Source: Undaria pinnatifida (lineage: Eukaryota; Sar; Phaeophyceae; Laminariales; Alariaceae). From it: 64,000 nt of DNA. Shown piece by piece: positions 20,038 to 30,150 of the stretch; position 1 is the stretch's first letter; each line of letters begins with the position of its first letter. The notes under the pieces are model-generated. The model was not told the origin of the DNA. It saw nothing but the letters and a program-made list of their open reading frames with translations, and searched no databases. The position numbers and the translations under genes were made by a program. The stretch spans positions 5,689,494-5,753,493 of the forward strand of contig JABAKD010000019.1 in the NCBI GenBank assembly GCA_012845835.1, read 5' to 3'.

Positions 20038-20546
20038 TTGTTCTCAATTACACATTCGGCATCAGAATTTTCATACCCAACACGCAGACAGCAACCAAAT
20101 CTGCTGTGCCTGTGCTCTACGCCTTCCTACAAGAGCTTGCGTAAACGATGTTAAAGAGAGCTGGGAAGGGACTTCAGGCGGGAGAGAGAGCATGGGGCAG
20201 GCAGTACGAAGGACCGAGAAAAAATGGGGGGGAAAGGGAACAATGAACAAATGGAATAATTGAAAAATCCCTCAGTGCTGCTACCCCCGGGTACTGCTTT
20301 AGTGCTGTTCTTGTCTTTTTTTATCGCGCATAAGGCAACAAGTGTGCGCACAAAATAAAATATGAATGTGTTGTTGAGGTTCGTATTCAACAGGAATGCA
20401 ATTCGTGATGCCCTTGCTTGTTTACACGATTCGCCTACCATGCTGATATTTCTCACCCGGTAGAGAATACTACAGCAGTTACCCCGGAGCTTATTTAAAA
20501 AACAGAAAGAGAAAAAAAAAAGATTATCAGGACCTACGATAAACAA
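20038..20546. other. unassigned stretch
   Basis: A 131-residue - strand frame (20151-20546) shows no recognisable motif. No repeat match is seen. Confidence 0.3.
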
Positions 20547-20704
20547 CCTACAATGGGACCCGAAGGGTGCGCCAGCTAGCGTTGGGCTGCGAAAGCAACT
20601 GAGTTAAATCGACACACGACGCGTATGAAAATACGTGGAAGTGTGGTGAGCTAAAGCTTTATTTTTCCCCATCCGCCGGAGGATGAAAAAAAAAAAAAAA
20701 AAAA
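20547..20704 (+). repeat. 145-bp poly(A)-tailed repeat (family C, copy 2)
   Basis: Nearly identical to 5580-5730 from CCTACAATGGGA to the A tail (about 18 A). It keeps the full CATCCGCCGGAGGATG palindrome at the 3' end. Close similarity between two distant copies suggests recent activity. Confidence 0.85.
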
Positions 20705-20953
20705 CACGAAAACCTACGTGAAAAACAGGTATCAGGACCTACGATAAACACAAAAACCTACTTATATTATTGCACTGCTGTTTTCACCTACCATATTTGG
20801 TCCTGCTTCACTTGATGGGTTCCCCCATACATAAGTAGCCATAGGGTCTACTTTGTAATTCATCTACTTCCTTAACAAAGGCATTTCGACGATAAAAATA
20901 CAATGTGGGAAAAAAAACAAACAACAAAAAATAGAACACCAAAAAAAAGTTAT

Positions 20954-21025
20954 ACTCCCACCGGGGTTCGAACCCGGGACCTCGGCTTTATCAGAGCCGC
21001 GCTCTACCAACGGAGCTCTGGGAGC
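20954..21025 (-). tRNA. tRNA-Ile(GAU)-type gene (intact)
   Basis: The cloverleaf is the same as at 19623 except for one T-loop difference (TTCGAAC). A T8 run follows on the - strand. The flanks differ from the other copies, so it is an independent dispersed copy. Confidence 0.85.
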
Positions 21026-21254
21026 GGATGAAGTCGGACATAAATTTTCGTTTTTTATACTCACACCCACGATGGTTGTTCCAAGGTTTCTGCACGGCGG
21101 CGCACCGCTCAACAGTATCGAAAGGAAGTTATTAATTGTTCCGGTACTGGACAACCGAAGTGTTGACGACATTACAGCAGTAGTCTAAGTAATAATGACA
21201 AACAGCAGTAGTAGAGTGCAAATGAAGAAAGGCAGACGAAACGGATTCCCAATA

Positions 21255-21335
21255 TTTTTATAGAAAATTGAAAAACGTCAGCTGTGAGTACGACCGATTG
21301 AATGGTTGAAACTCAACTTTGCAAGCTGCGTGGTA
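21255..21335 (+). repeat. dispersed repeat D (copy)
   Basis: AAACGTCAGCTGTGAGTACG and ACTTTGCAAGCTGCGTGG match family D. Unassigned sequence lies on both sides. Confidence 0.6.
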
Positions 21336-21429
21336 CATAAGATCTGTGTTCCATTTATGATACAAGGTCGTATGGTGTTTGTGAATTAAACCTGGTTGTT
21401 AATACTTGTACACAGCTTCACAAATCCCA

Positions 21430-22050
21430 AATTGTAAAACCCCGACTGCTTCATGTACCATGTCATACGATACCATATCGTACATTGTCATACCAATACA
21501 TACTGCTGTGGTACCATACCATACCATATACCACACAAATATATCTACCTTTGGTACCATGTGTGTGCCGTATCATACACCACACCATGTACCATACGAT
21601 AGCATTTCATACCATATCATCACGCAATGCCATACCAGGTATACTATTCCTTACCATGTACTATACCATGCATGTACCATTGCATACCATGCATGTACCA
21701 TTACATACCATGTGTGTACCATTACATACCATGTATGTACCATGACATATCATACCGTGCATATATCGCACCGTGCCATACCATGCCATACCACAAAATA
21801 TCTTACCATATCACACGTTATACCATGTATGTACCGTATCATACACCATATCATGTACAATACGATACCATTTCATACCGTACCATAACGCACTACCATA
21901 CGGCATTCCACACAAGTACCATACTGCACCCTGTATAGTGTACCATGCGACGCACCATACAATACTATACCACATCGTACCGTACAGTGCCGTGCTATCC
22001 CATACCGTACCGTACCGTACCTTACCGTACCATACCATACCATATGGCGA
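21430..22050. repeat. degenerate TACCA/CATAC satellite array
   Basis: About 600 bp consist of imperfect 5-mers (ACCAT, CATAC, GTACC). A higher-order unit with ACCATGCATGTACCATTACA repeats near 21670-21750. The open frames here are by-products of the 5-mer repeat. A short related array lies at 39025-39085. Confidence 0.9.
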
Positions 22051-22640
22051 TCAACATACTCTGTAGTCAAATTAAATCGTGACACCAGTAGTTTTTTTGC
22101 TCTCACTCACCCTAAGAAGCGAGCGGTGACAAGGGATACAGGATACAGCACACAGTGCCATGCAGTCCAATGCATTACAGCAGGTTCATGCACTACAGTA
22201 CATGTAACAGTACACTACGGAGAGCACACTACAGCACACTGCATTGCAGTACAGTACAGCAGTGACAGGGTATGCACAATACAGCAGTACTGGCGCGGTA
22301 CCCCGTCCGCCTTCCGCCTCCCTTTACCGGTAGGAGCTCCACAATGGGCGGCCCCATCGGACACCTCCTGTGTCGCGCAATTATGCACGCAAAACGATAC
22401 GATTTGCTGCTGCTGTCTGCCCAAATAGTTATGCACATTCATATATACGGCAGGGTTCTCCACGAGTAGTACGCACGTGAACACGCTCCCCCCACGCTTC
22501 TCCCGCTTTCCTCCCCTCTGTCTCACCCCGCCCCTACCCCCCCCCCCCCCCCTTCCAACCCCCCCCCCCCCCCCTGCTCCTCTCCCTTCCCTCCCCTCCC
22601 CGCCCCGCTCCCCCCTCCCCTCCTCATAAATACCATCCAT
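22051..22640. other. unassigned stretch with CA/CAG-rich part and C runs
   Basis: 22130-22290 is built of imperfect ACAGTACA-like words. 22535-22575 holds two C runs of 13-16. It lies just upstream of the phosphatase exon at 22660, so the pyrimidine-rich part is probably the end of an intron. Confidence 0.4.
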
Positions 22641-22659
22641 CCCCGCGTGTGTGGGACAG

Positions 22660-22864
22660 GTACGGCCTTCCGAGCACGCACACGATGGGTTCGCTCATAC
22701 CGCTATTTCTTGTCATGAGCCACCACTACCGTCATGGCATGGAGGATGTTGCGGAAGAGATACAGGAGGGGTCGCCTCTGCTGTTGCTGTCGTCGCTGGC
22801 TTGGAGCGCGGTTATCGCCATCAGCCGCTTGTACATGGGGGTGAGTGTGTGTTGTTGTTGTTGG

Positions 22865-22922
<58 letters not shown>

Positions 22923-25900
22923 GCTTTTGTTGCTTTTGTTGCTGGTGTTGTTGATGTTGTTGGTGTTGCTTCTATTAGTGGTGTTGCTGTTGCTTTGCTG
23001 CTGTAGTTATTGGTATCGGTGCTTTATTTGTTGTGTCTGTGACGGTGTTGATTTTGTGCTCGTATCGACGTCGGAAAGTCATAGACCTGGGTAGGCAGGA
23101 TTTCACTTCGTGCTCATGACTAATCTGTAGTTCACGTTAGTTTTAGTTAGCCAACTATTAATAGCTTGCTTTGGTTTATCCTAAAATTCCAACAGAGCGT
23201 GAACCACACTGTTGCAATGCATGCTGTTGAGCCGGGACCTCCCCCCCACCCCCAGAGAATGCTTCGCACTTTTTTTTTTCATGCTGTTGAGTCGGGACCC
23301 CCCACCATCGTAAAGTTCTATCAGAGAATGAACACACTATTTCGTTTCAAGTCGAGCCGGAACCCCCCCCCCCCACACCCCCCCCATTTTATCGCAAAAA
23401 CTCCATCCTACAAATCTACCAGAGAATGAATCTCAAGATTTCGTTTATTGTTGTTGAACCGGAAACCCCCACCTTCACTACCCCCCTCCCCCCGCCCCTC
23501 CCCTCTCCCCACCCCCTCCCCCTACTCCCCCCCCCCCTCTCCCTGTTGGTCTCCTACACACCGTCAGCACAGGTCCACTCCATCCCAGACATCGTGGCGG
23601 GCTATATTCTCGGAGGTGGCTTGTTGGCGTTCTGGCTCAACTTTGGGAACACCGCAGACGCCTTCATTGTGGAAAACTCGAGGGTGAGAAGCAGGAGGGG
23701 GGGGGTGAGGGGGAGGGGGAGGGGGATGACGGGGGGGGGGGGGGGGGAGGTATTTCCATTTCCTATTTCTTTCTCTTTCTCTTTCTCTCCTAATCAACTC
23801 GTTTTTATGTAATCTATGGCCGAAAGGTACGAACGCCCAACTGTCGGAGGTGTCTCTGTTAGGCTTGGAAACGGATCTCGATCTCAAAAGGGGTCGTGCT
23901 TAATGATTTGACCAAGTCAAGCAACAATTGAGTACTCCCCCCTCCCCCCCCCCCAGGGTCTATGGTTTTAGGATGCGTACATCCCACTCGATCTCGAAAA
24001 GGGTCGTGGTTGATTATTTGACCAAGGCAAGCAACAAATGAGTACTTCCCCCTCCCCCCCCCCAGGGTCTATGGTTTTAGGATGCGTACATTCCACCCAT
24101 TCTTTTGGTTCCTTTTTCCGTTGTCCCAAGGTGTGGCTGGCCGTTTTGGCTTCCTGGCCGGTGACAACCCGACGTGCTTCGTCTTGGTGTTGTAAGGGTG
24201 CGAGGGTATATGGTCTGACAGACTACGGCCATGCAAGATAATGATTACACGCCCCCCCCCCTGCCTTTTCCGTTGTCGCAAGTCGTGGCTGGCCGTTTTG
24301 GCAGGCGCGTCGGCGTTGATTTTGGCCTATCCTCGCCCCGAGCGCTGGACAAACTCGTACGGCGACACGGCCCTCATCGTCTCCACCGCAGCCGGGTTTT
24401 TACTTGGATGTTGTCTCATGCATGCGGGCGGTAGGGGTGAAGGAAGCACCGCGGCTCTTCAGGCGCGTTGTTATCTTTGCTGTTTTCAACCTCGGCGGAC
24501 GTTTCACGCTTTTTTACGACTAAGTTACCACACGGTGTCCAAGTGATTTGTACCCCGAAAAAGCTAATGCGATACCAATGAAAAACTTATCCTACACTAT
24601 TGCCAAGATGTTTGTCGCCAAAACATCGGTGCAGATCTATAGGGGTGGATTCGTAAGCACTAAAAAAAGAGTGTAATATGATACCAGTACATGGAAGAAA
24701 CGTCAGGAGTCCCGAAAGATGCCTTTATTCGGAGTGGTAACGGTGCGCTCCGTCTCGAAAACTATGCGTGGTCAACGTTTTAATAACCAAGGCAAGCAGT
24801 AAATGAGTAACCCCCCCCCCCCCCTCCCTGGGATTCGTAAGCACTAAATAAAGAGTGTAATATGATACCAGTACATGGAAGAAACGTAAGGAGTCCCGAA
24901 AGATGCCTTTATTCGGAGTGGTAACGGTGCGCTCCGTCTCGAAAATTATGCGTGGTCAACGTTTTAATAACCAAGGCAAGCAGTAAATGAGTAACCCCCC
25001 CCCCCCCTCTCCCTGGGCGGTAGTGGTGACGGCGGTGGTAGAGGCTGTTGGTGATGGTGACTGTGGGGTTGAAATGACTAACTGGGCGAGGCCTTTCAAA
25101 GGCACTTAAAAAGGTTTTTGACCCCGACCGGTTTTTATAGTGGGATGTTGAATCATGCACGCGGGGGGTGGGGTGAGGGGGGGGGCAAAGAAGCACCGCG
25201 GTTCTTCAAAGTGCTTTTGTTTGTTAGTTTGTTTGATATTCTCGGCGCGCTTGCCCTCTTTATAATTCCGTTCCCGTTTTTTTTTGTTTTTTCTTTTTGG
25301 ACGGCTTTACGAGGAACGTCTTTCACAGTGTCTCCTCGTTTTGGGAATAAATCGCTTGGAATTAGTGTTGGGTCGTTGTTGTTGTAGTGAAAAGGTTAGG
25401 TCGCCGCCCCTGGGTATGGAAGTAATGATGATCGTGGTGGTGACGGTGGGGGTGGTGGTGATGTAGTGGTGGTGGTAATGTCGTGGTGGTGGTGATGTGG
25501 TGGTGGGGGGGGTGGTGATGGTGTGGTGTCGGTGTTGGTGCCGATCGAGGTGGTGTGGTAATGGTGTTGGTGACGTTTTGCTTGCTGGTCGTCGTGGTGG
25601 TGGTGATGGGGGCGGTGGTCGTCGTCGTGGTTGTTGTTATTGTTGGTGTGGTGGTGTGATGGTAGTGGTGATGATCGTGGTTGGTGGTGGTGGTGGGGTC
25701 AGGGCGGCGTGGTGTCGGTGTTGGTGACGTTGCTCCTGTTGGTAGTGGTGTTGATGGTGGTGGTGGTCGTCGTCGTGGTGTGTGGTTTTGGTGGTGGTGT
25801 GTTTCAGTAGCCGTGGTCGTCGTGGTTGGTGGTCGTGGCTGGTGGTGGTGGTGATGGTGCAGGGGTGGTGTGATGTTGGTGGTGTTGACGTTGCTCGTGT

Positions 25901-26739
25901 CGTTGTTGTTGTTGTTGTTGTTGTTGTTATTGTTGCTGCTGCTGTTGCTGTTGTAACGGTTGTTGTTTTTTCGCTGCAGCTTCTCTCCTTGTAGGTACGC
26001 TCGATCAGTAGTATCACGGGAGACATCCAACTAGCTTACCGACAGCAAACAGTGTGGTCGTCTATCTACCTTCCCTTAATTGCATTTCCCCTCTCGTGCA
26101 TCAGCGCGACAGCCCCCCCCGCCCCCCCCACTTCCCTCTCTCTACCTACCCCCCCCCGACATTGTATGCCTTCTTTTCGTCTTCCATGTCTTCCTCTTTT
26201 TTTCAGGCCATGGAAGGCGTCCACCTGCTGACATCCGGGAGATCGATAGGGTACGGCTGGAACGCCCTATCCGGAGACGCTCGGCGGTGCGCCGTGGGAT
26301 TTATCGTGCTGCTCCCAATGAGGTGCGATCACCCCCTCCCCTCCCCCCTTTGCCCCATCTGGTTCTGTTTACCCTTGGTTATGGTCTATGCCACTAGCTC
26401 ATGTCTCTGTATGCGCCTCTGGTCTCTGTCTTTGATCTGTCTGCCTGTAAATCTGCCCGTCTGTCTGTCGGTCTGCCTGCCTCTCTCTCCCTCTTTGTCC
26501 TCCTTTTTCTTCCCCCCCCCCCCCACCGCGCCCCCTCCACGCCTATGATGCCCGTCGTACACGAACCCCCGCTCCCCTCCTCTTATGCTATCAGGTTCGC
26601 TCTGAGGTCGTCCTGCCGAGGGTTACTGTCGTCAATGTTGGCGCGCAGTCCCGGTTGGCCTACGACAGAAGCAAGCCGTCGACATGCCGTAGATATCCCT
26701 TACAAGGCGGTGGTGTATGGCTGCATGGGCTTCAGGTGA
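22660..26739 (+). CDS. sphingosine-1-phosphate phosphatase-like PAP2 protein (spliced, 5' end missing)
   Basis: Exons with GT-AG borders: 22660-22840, 23573-23683 and 24283-24430 (firm), then 26207-26322 and 26595-about 26739 (weaker). The first reads YGLPSTHTMGS, the histidine motif as in SGPP family proteins (PSTH for PSGH). Forty-seven residues later SRLYMG joins VHSIPD in exon 2, giving SRx5Hx3D, the PAP2 phosphatase motif 3. Exon 3 has YPRPERW-TNSYGDTALI and hydrophobic helices. The family dephosphorylates long-chain base phosphates in the ER membrane. The Kx6RP motif exon upstream was not found. The phase from exon 3 (phase 1) to the 26207 exon (phase 0) does not match, so an exon is missing or the 3' part is wrong or decayed. 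The C-terminal AVDIPYKAVVYGCMGF resembles SGPP tails. Introns carry repeat insertions. Confidence 0.75.
22849..22975 (+). repeat. (TTG)n microsatellite in intron
   Basis: About 30 near-perfect TTG units begin 8 nt after the 5' splice site of the first phosphatase exon. Similar tracts lie at 51626-51690 and 57668-57842. Confidence 0.95.
23835..24063 (+). repeat. oligo-C-ended repeat, subfamily B, tandem pair
   Basis: Two units (about 23835-23955 and 23980-24062) share TCTCGAAAAGGGTCGTG, GATTTGACCAAG-CAAGCAAC and AATGAGTACT followed by a C run. Each is followed by AGGGTCTATGGTTTTAGG. Subfamily B aligns with the 3' part of family A (GTGCTCCGTC-CG, GACTA-GGC, GAGTAC then C run). Confidence 0.75.
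24111..24302 (+). repeat. family A oligo-C repeat inserted at exon 3 with about 39-bp target duplication
   Basis: The element at 24151-24263 (ACCCGACGTGCTTCGTC; GACTACGGCCATGCA; C11) lies between two copies of CCTTTTCCGTTGTC-CAAG followed by GTGGCTGGCCGTTTTGGC (24111-24150 and 24264-24302). The downstream copy is the functional exon 3 start. The C run abuts the downstream duplicate, as a 3' tail would. Confidence 0.8.
24640..25015 (+). repeat. 187-bp tandem duplication containing subfamily B oligo-C repeats
   Basis: Two copies (about 24652-24835 and 24836-25015) are nearly identical: ATTCGTAAGCACTAAA, GTAATATGATACCAGTACAT, GTGCGCTCCGTCTCGAAAA, AAATGAGTAA, then C14. It lies in an intron of the phosphatase gene. 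Confidence 0.85.
25125..25215 (+). repeat. degenerate duplicate of the exon 3/intron boundary
   Basis: CCGGTTTTTATAGTGGGATG, ATCATGCACGCGGGGGGTGG and AAGAAGCACCGCGGTTCTTC match 24391-24470 of the phosphatase gene. The copy is not in a usable frame. It probably arose as flank duplication around the inserted repeats. Confidence 0.65.
25420..25965 (+). repeat. GGT/GTT-rich imperfect trinucleotide tract
   Basis: About 540 bp of degenerate GTGGTGGTG and TTGTTGTTG words, intronic. The long His/Thr-rich and Val/Gly-rich frames on the two strands are artefacts of the repeat. Confidence 0.9.
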
Positions 26740-26777
26740 AACGGACGAAATATTTTGGCCACGTTAGCGGGGGACGG

Positions 26778-26965
26778 GAGGGGGGCGTAGCCGTACCATG
26801 CATGGTCGTAGTCCTCAGGGCCATAGACCGTCGCGTTCCATAATATGCGGGGACGGAGGACGTTAGGTTTTCACCGACCAGGCAGGAATTACCTTCACCA
26901 TCGCATGAAGAGTGACCTCATTCCTACTCAGGACCGCTTGTGGGGCGGAAATCAGCGCCGTTTGC
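26778..26965 (-). repeat. oligo-C-ended repeat, family A (copy 6, diverged)
   Basis: Matches family A through GGCCATAGACCGTCGCGTTC, GGGGACGGAGGACGT, TTTTCACCGACCAGGCAG and GGACCGCTTGTGGGGCGGA. The G-rich end is at about 26770-26785. It begins just after the last proposed phosphatase exon. Confidence 0.7.
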
Positions 26966-27415
26966 AAAGTTTCTTGCAAATATATCTATATGGATAATAG
27001 CTTCGGATGGCTTAATTTGTAGGTGGGGGTGCAGCGTTGGTGCATGATAGCCACCTGTCCCGGTGACTGTTCATCGCGACTGGTTGCTACGAATCGACGC
27101 CAAAAGCGTGCTACGATAGAAGTAACGCTATCGCGTTTGCGATTTCCGACCTGTGTTGGGTTAGAAAAAAAATGCGGAAATAGATGGAAACCGACAACGC
27201 TCATAAGTCCAAGACCAACCAAACCCACGAAAAAATAGGTTAGAAAATAAAACAAAAACTGGTGTTTATAGAAAAACGTATTTCTTAAACAATTTCTTTC
27301 GCTGTTTTTTCGGGGGGTTGAGTTGGGTTGGCCTCGGTCTGTGACGTTCGGTGGTTTCAATACTGTTATTCTATGCTTTCCTACCCAACTCCTACGTATC
27401 CAACCCAAGTTGGTA
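26966..27415. other. unassigned stretch
   Basis: A 163-residue - strand frame (26986-27477) has no recognised motif. No repeat match is seen. Confidence 0.3.
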
Positions 27416-27566
27416 CATCGCAAACACCCTGCATTGCGACCATCGCAAACACCGTACTTTTCGACCATCGCGAACACCGTACTTCACCATCGCAAACACC
27501 CTACTTGTTCAACCATCGCAAAACTCCTCACTTCCCGACCACCGCGAACACCCTACTTTCCGACCA
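27416..27566 (+). repeat. minisatellite of 24-31 bp units
   Basis: Six imperfect units of the form ACCATCGCAAACACC-TACTT-CG. The units vary in length and base, which points to age. Confidence 0.85.
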
Positions 27567-28104
27567 GAGATTTGTTTCTGCCCGACGGAGCTCGCGGTCT
27601 GAGGATCTAGATAATACGAAGTGTATCGTTGGAGTACTGCCTGTGTGTTTTGCGGTTTTATTCGCTGTCCATGTTTGTTGGCCATGGGTTGGTCTGTTTC
27701 GTTTGCAGTTTGGACCAAGGCTGCGCAGTAGGCGGGAGGGAGGTGCCCCATTTCTCACCACCGGCTTTGAGCTACTCGCACGAGCGACTCTACATCTCAC
27801 GCGCATAATGGCTTTTTTAGGTGATTTCTTTTGCACACGATACCTTACCATCTCCATTTGCGGATTCATACATATCGCCAAGTTAAAAACCACAAAAAGG
27901 CTTGAGACCGCGAAGGAACTGGAGGATCACTCGCGCGAGTGACCCCCAAGCCACTGCTATTGAAGCTCCGAAAAACAACAACATAACCCCCCTATCGTAG
28001 GCTCGATTTTTTTTTTTCTTCTTCTCGAGTTCGGTTTTGGTTGAGGTATATAGAGCTCCTCAAAAAGGAAGAAAGCCTCCCAATGTTTAGGCGTGCCCCT
28101 ACTA
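27567..28104. other. unassigned stretch
   Basis: Open frames on both strands (27328-27942 on +, 27528-27893 on -) lack motifs. Confidence 0.3.
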
Positions 28105-28440
28105 CTCGTGGCGTAGTGGCTTTCTGGAAGTGGCCACGTCAGAAACAAATATGTATATGATTTCGAAGAAGCTGTCACCTTTCGAAGAAGCCGTCATCCG
28201 ATATGCAAGAAAGCACGAACAAGGTGCGGAAGTCTGCCTGGCATATGGTTCTTAGTAGGGTGCCGCTCACCCTTCATGCGACTCGCCGAACACCTCACGA
28301 AGCTTCGCGCTTGGTGTTCACGATGTTTGCCTGGTCGGTGAAAGCCCGACATGCTCCGTCCCGGTATTGTGGGGATGCGAGGGTCTATACCATATGGTCA
28401 TACCACTACGGCCTAGCATGAAATGAGAACCCCCCCCTCT
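28105..28440 (+). repeat. oligo-C-ended repeat, family A (copy 7)
   Basis: Contains TCTGGAAGTGGCCAC, then after diverged sequence CCGCTCACCCTTCATGCGAC, CCGAACACCTCACGAAGC, CCCGACATGCTCCGTCCCGG and TACGGCC, ending in a C run at 28431. The following CCCCA array starts at this C-rich end. Confidence 0.75.
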
Positions 28441-28752
28441 CTCCCACCCCTCTCCACTCCAACCCACCCTATTCCGCCTCACCCCACCCCACCGCACCCC
28501 ACCCCACCCCACCCCATCCCACCCCACCCCACCCCACCCCACCCCACCCCACCCCACCCCACCCCACCCCACCCCACCCCACCCCACCCCACCCCACCCC
28601 ACCCCACCTCAACCCACCCCACCCCAACCCACCCCACCCCAACCCACCTCAACCCACCCCACCCCAACCCACCCCACCCCAACCCACCTCAACCCACCCC
28701 ACGCCCCACCCCCCGCCCCACCCCACGCCCCACCCCACGCCCCACCCCCTTA
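28441..28752 (+). repeat. CCCCA minisatellite
   Basis: About 60 copies of CCCCA/CCCAA with a 3' part of longer CACCCCACGCCC units. Long Pro/His and Gly/Val/Trp frames over it are spurious. It may have expanded from the oligo-C end of the adjacent repeat. Confidence 0.95.
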
Positions 28753-29020
28753 CTCATCCGTTTCGCGACCCAGTTCGTGTTTTTTGGTGCCAAGGCTGTG
28801 GCTGTGGCTGGGACTGGAAGTGGACGGGTAGCGGCGGCGGCGACGACGGTGACGGCGCGTACTGGACACGCCACCTTAAACCTTTCATACTTATATAACT
28901 GACGATCTTCAAGATGAGCTACACGCAACGACGCGGGCTGGTAGGTCAGGGGGCGATGTTGGCGCGTGCTATGGATAGAGGTTCGTAGCACTTTTGGGGG
29001 GCATTTTTGTTTTCGCTGGA
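28753..29020. other. unassigned stretch
   Basis: The + frame over 28760-28902 is Ala/Val/Gly-rich with no recognised motif. No repeat match is seen. Confidence 0.3.
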
Positions 29021-29145
29021 TGATAAGGCTCCTTAGCGCCTTTGCGACTGGAAATTCAACCTGTTTTTGGGGACTAATTTACTTGAAGTTAGTGTGGGGA
29101 GATTTTGGAGCTCTGAAAAGCGTTGCCCCAAAATCGTGGACACTT
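29021..29145. repeat. 105-bp-satellite-type host sequence carrying a P MITE copy
   Basis: GGCTCCTTAGCGCC opens it, then ACTGGAAATTC, GGGGACTAATTTACTTGAAG and GTTAGTGTGGGGAG, closing with CCCCAAAATCGTGGAC. It is the P MITE in a copy of the GCTCC(TTAA)...AAAATCGTCGG host sequence, diverged. Confidence 0.6.
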
Positions 29146-29525
29146 GATTTTGTCGCTGTAGCTTTTTTCAAAATGAACGATTTGTACACCTAGGTAGGGC
29201 ACGGTTTGGTTCGTTCATCGGGTTTGCACTTTTGAGCCTCGTTTTTTTTTTGGGCGGGGTTTACAAAGAACTCCTCGAAAGTGTGGAGCCCTCAGAAAAA
29301 CGATGACGTTCACCTCTACTGTCGCATGTGTCTGTATTTTTTTTTTCATGTCGGAGTCCAGCGCAAGGAGCTGAGGCACATGCGCGCAGCACTAACTAAC
29401 GTGTGTTTGCGCGGTCATGAGCGATGGGACCGAATTCACCTCTCATTTTGTTATCATCCGTTAAGATTGGGTTGAGGCTGGGTCTCTCTCTCAAAAAGGG
29501 CAAAAAGGTTATAATAGACCTTTTA

Positions 29526-29878
29526 GGGCCGTTCCTAACGAACCTAAAACACGCCAAAAAAAAAAATGTCAGGAATTGTGGCAAAAAAAAAAACGTGAAA
29601 TCTTTTCGTGGATCGTGAGGTTTTGTCTAGGAATCCGAACTTTTGAATCGTTTACACTTTTATTTCGTAAAACTCTGTGTCGGGATTGCTGAAACATCCC
29701 CCGCCTCCAATTATTCCAAAATTATGAATATTGGTTAGACAAAAGGTTTTCGTCAACAAACCAAGACAACAATATTTTTTTAATGTGACATTTTCAGAAT
29801 TTCGAAATGTCAGAAATCGTGACAATTTTGTCAGGATTCGCGTTTTTTTTCTCGCGTTTGTTAGGAACGGTCCTCAGA
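29526..29878. repeat. TIR element (family M, copy 3)
   Basis: Ends: GGGCCGTTCCTAACGAAC at the left and GTTTGTTAGGAACGGTCC at the right, in inverted orientation. The interior is A/T-rich with AAAATGTCAGGAATTGTG words. About 350 bp, no coding. Confidence 0.8.
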
Positions 29879-29999
29879 ACTGGACCCAGATTTTTTGTTT
29901 TGGGACGTATTGCTTGGGGTTAGAGCACGGAAATTATCAGAATAAAGGAAAAGGCAATGACGGTATTTTGCTGCCTTTTCTTTTTATTCCTCTATTTTC

Positions 30000-30150
30000 C
30001 TTCATTTTCTTTTTAATCCTCCGACGGATGGGGAAAAATTTAGCTCAAGCTCACCACACTTCCACGTATTTCATACACGTCGTGTGTCAATTTAACTCAA
30101 TCGTATTCTCAATCCAGCGCTAGCTGGCGCAACCTTCAGTTCCCGTGGTA
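30000..30150 (-). repeat. poly(A)-tailed repeat (family C, copy 3)
   Basis: On the - strand: GCGCCAGCTAGCGCTGGATT, GAGTTAAATTGACACACGAC, GGAAGTGTGGTGAGC, CCATCCGTCGGAGGAT, then an A-rich stretch. More diverged than copies 1 and 2. Confidence 0.75.

Noticed and set aside
21406-22106. His/Tyr/Thr-rich ORFs on both strands
   Set aside because: By-product of the TACCA pentamer array.
25362-26030. 222-residue His/Thr-rich - strand ORF
   Set aside because: Antisense of an imperfect GGT tract within the phosphatase intron; no homology.
27416-27566. CRISPR-like array (short repeats with spacers)
   Set aside because: The units vary in length and base, no unique equal-length spacers and no cas genes; it is a degenerate minisatellite in a eukaryotic context.
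28318-28991. Pro/His- and Gly/Val/Trp-rich ORFs
   Set aside because: Translation of the CCCCA minisatellite.
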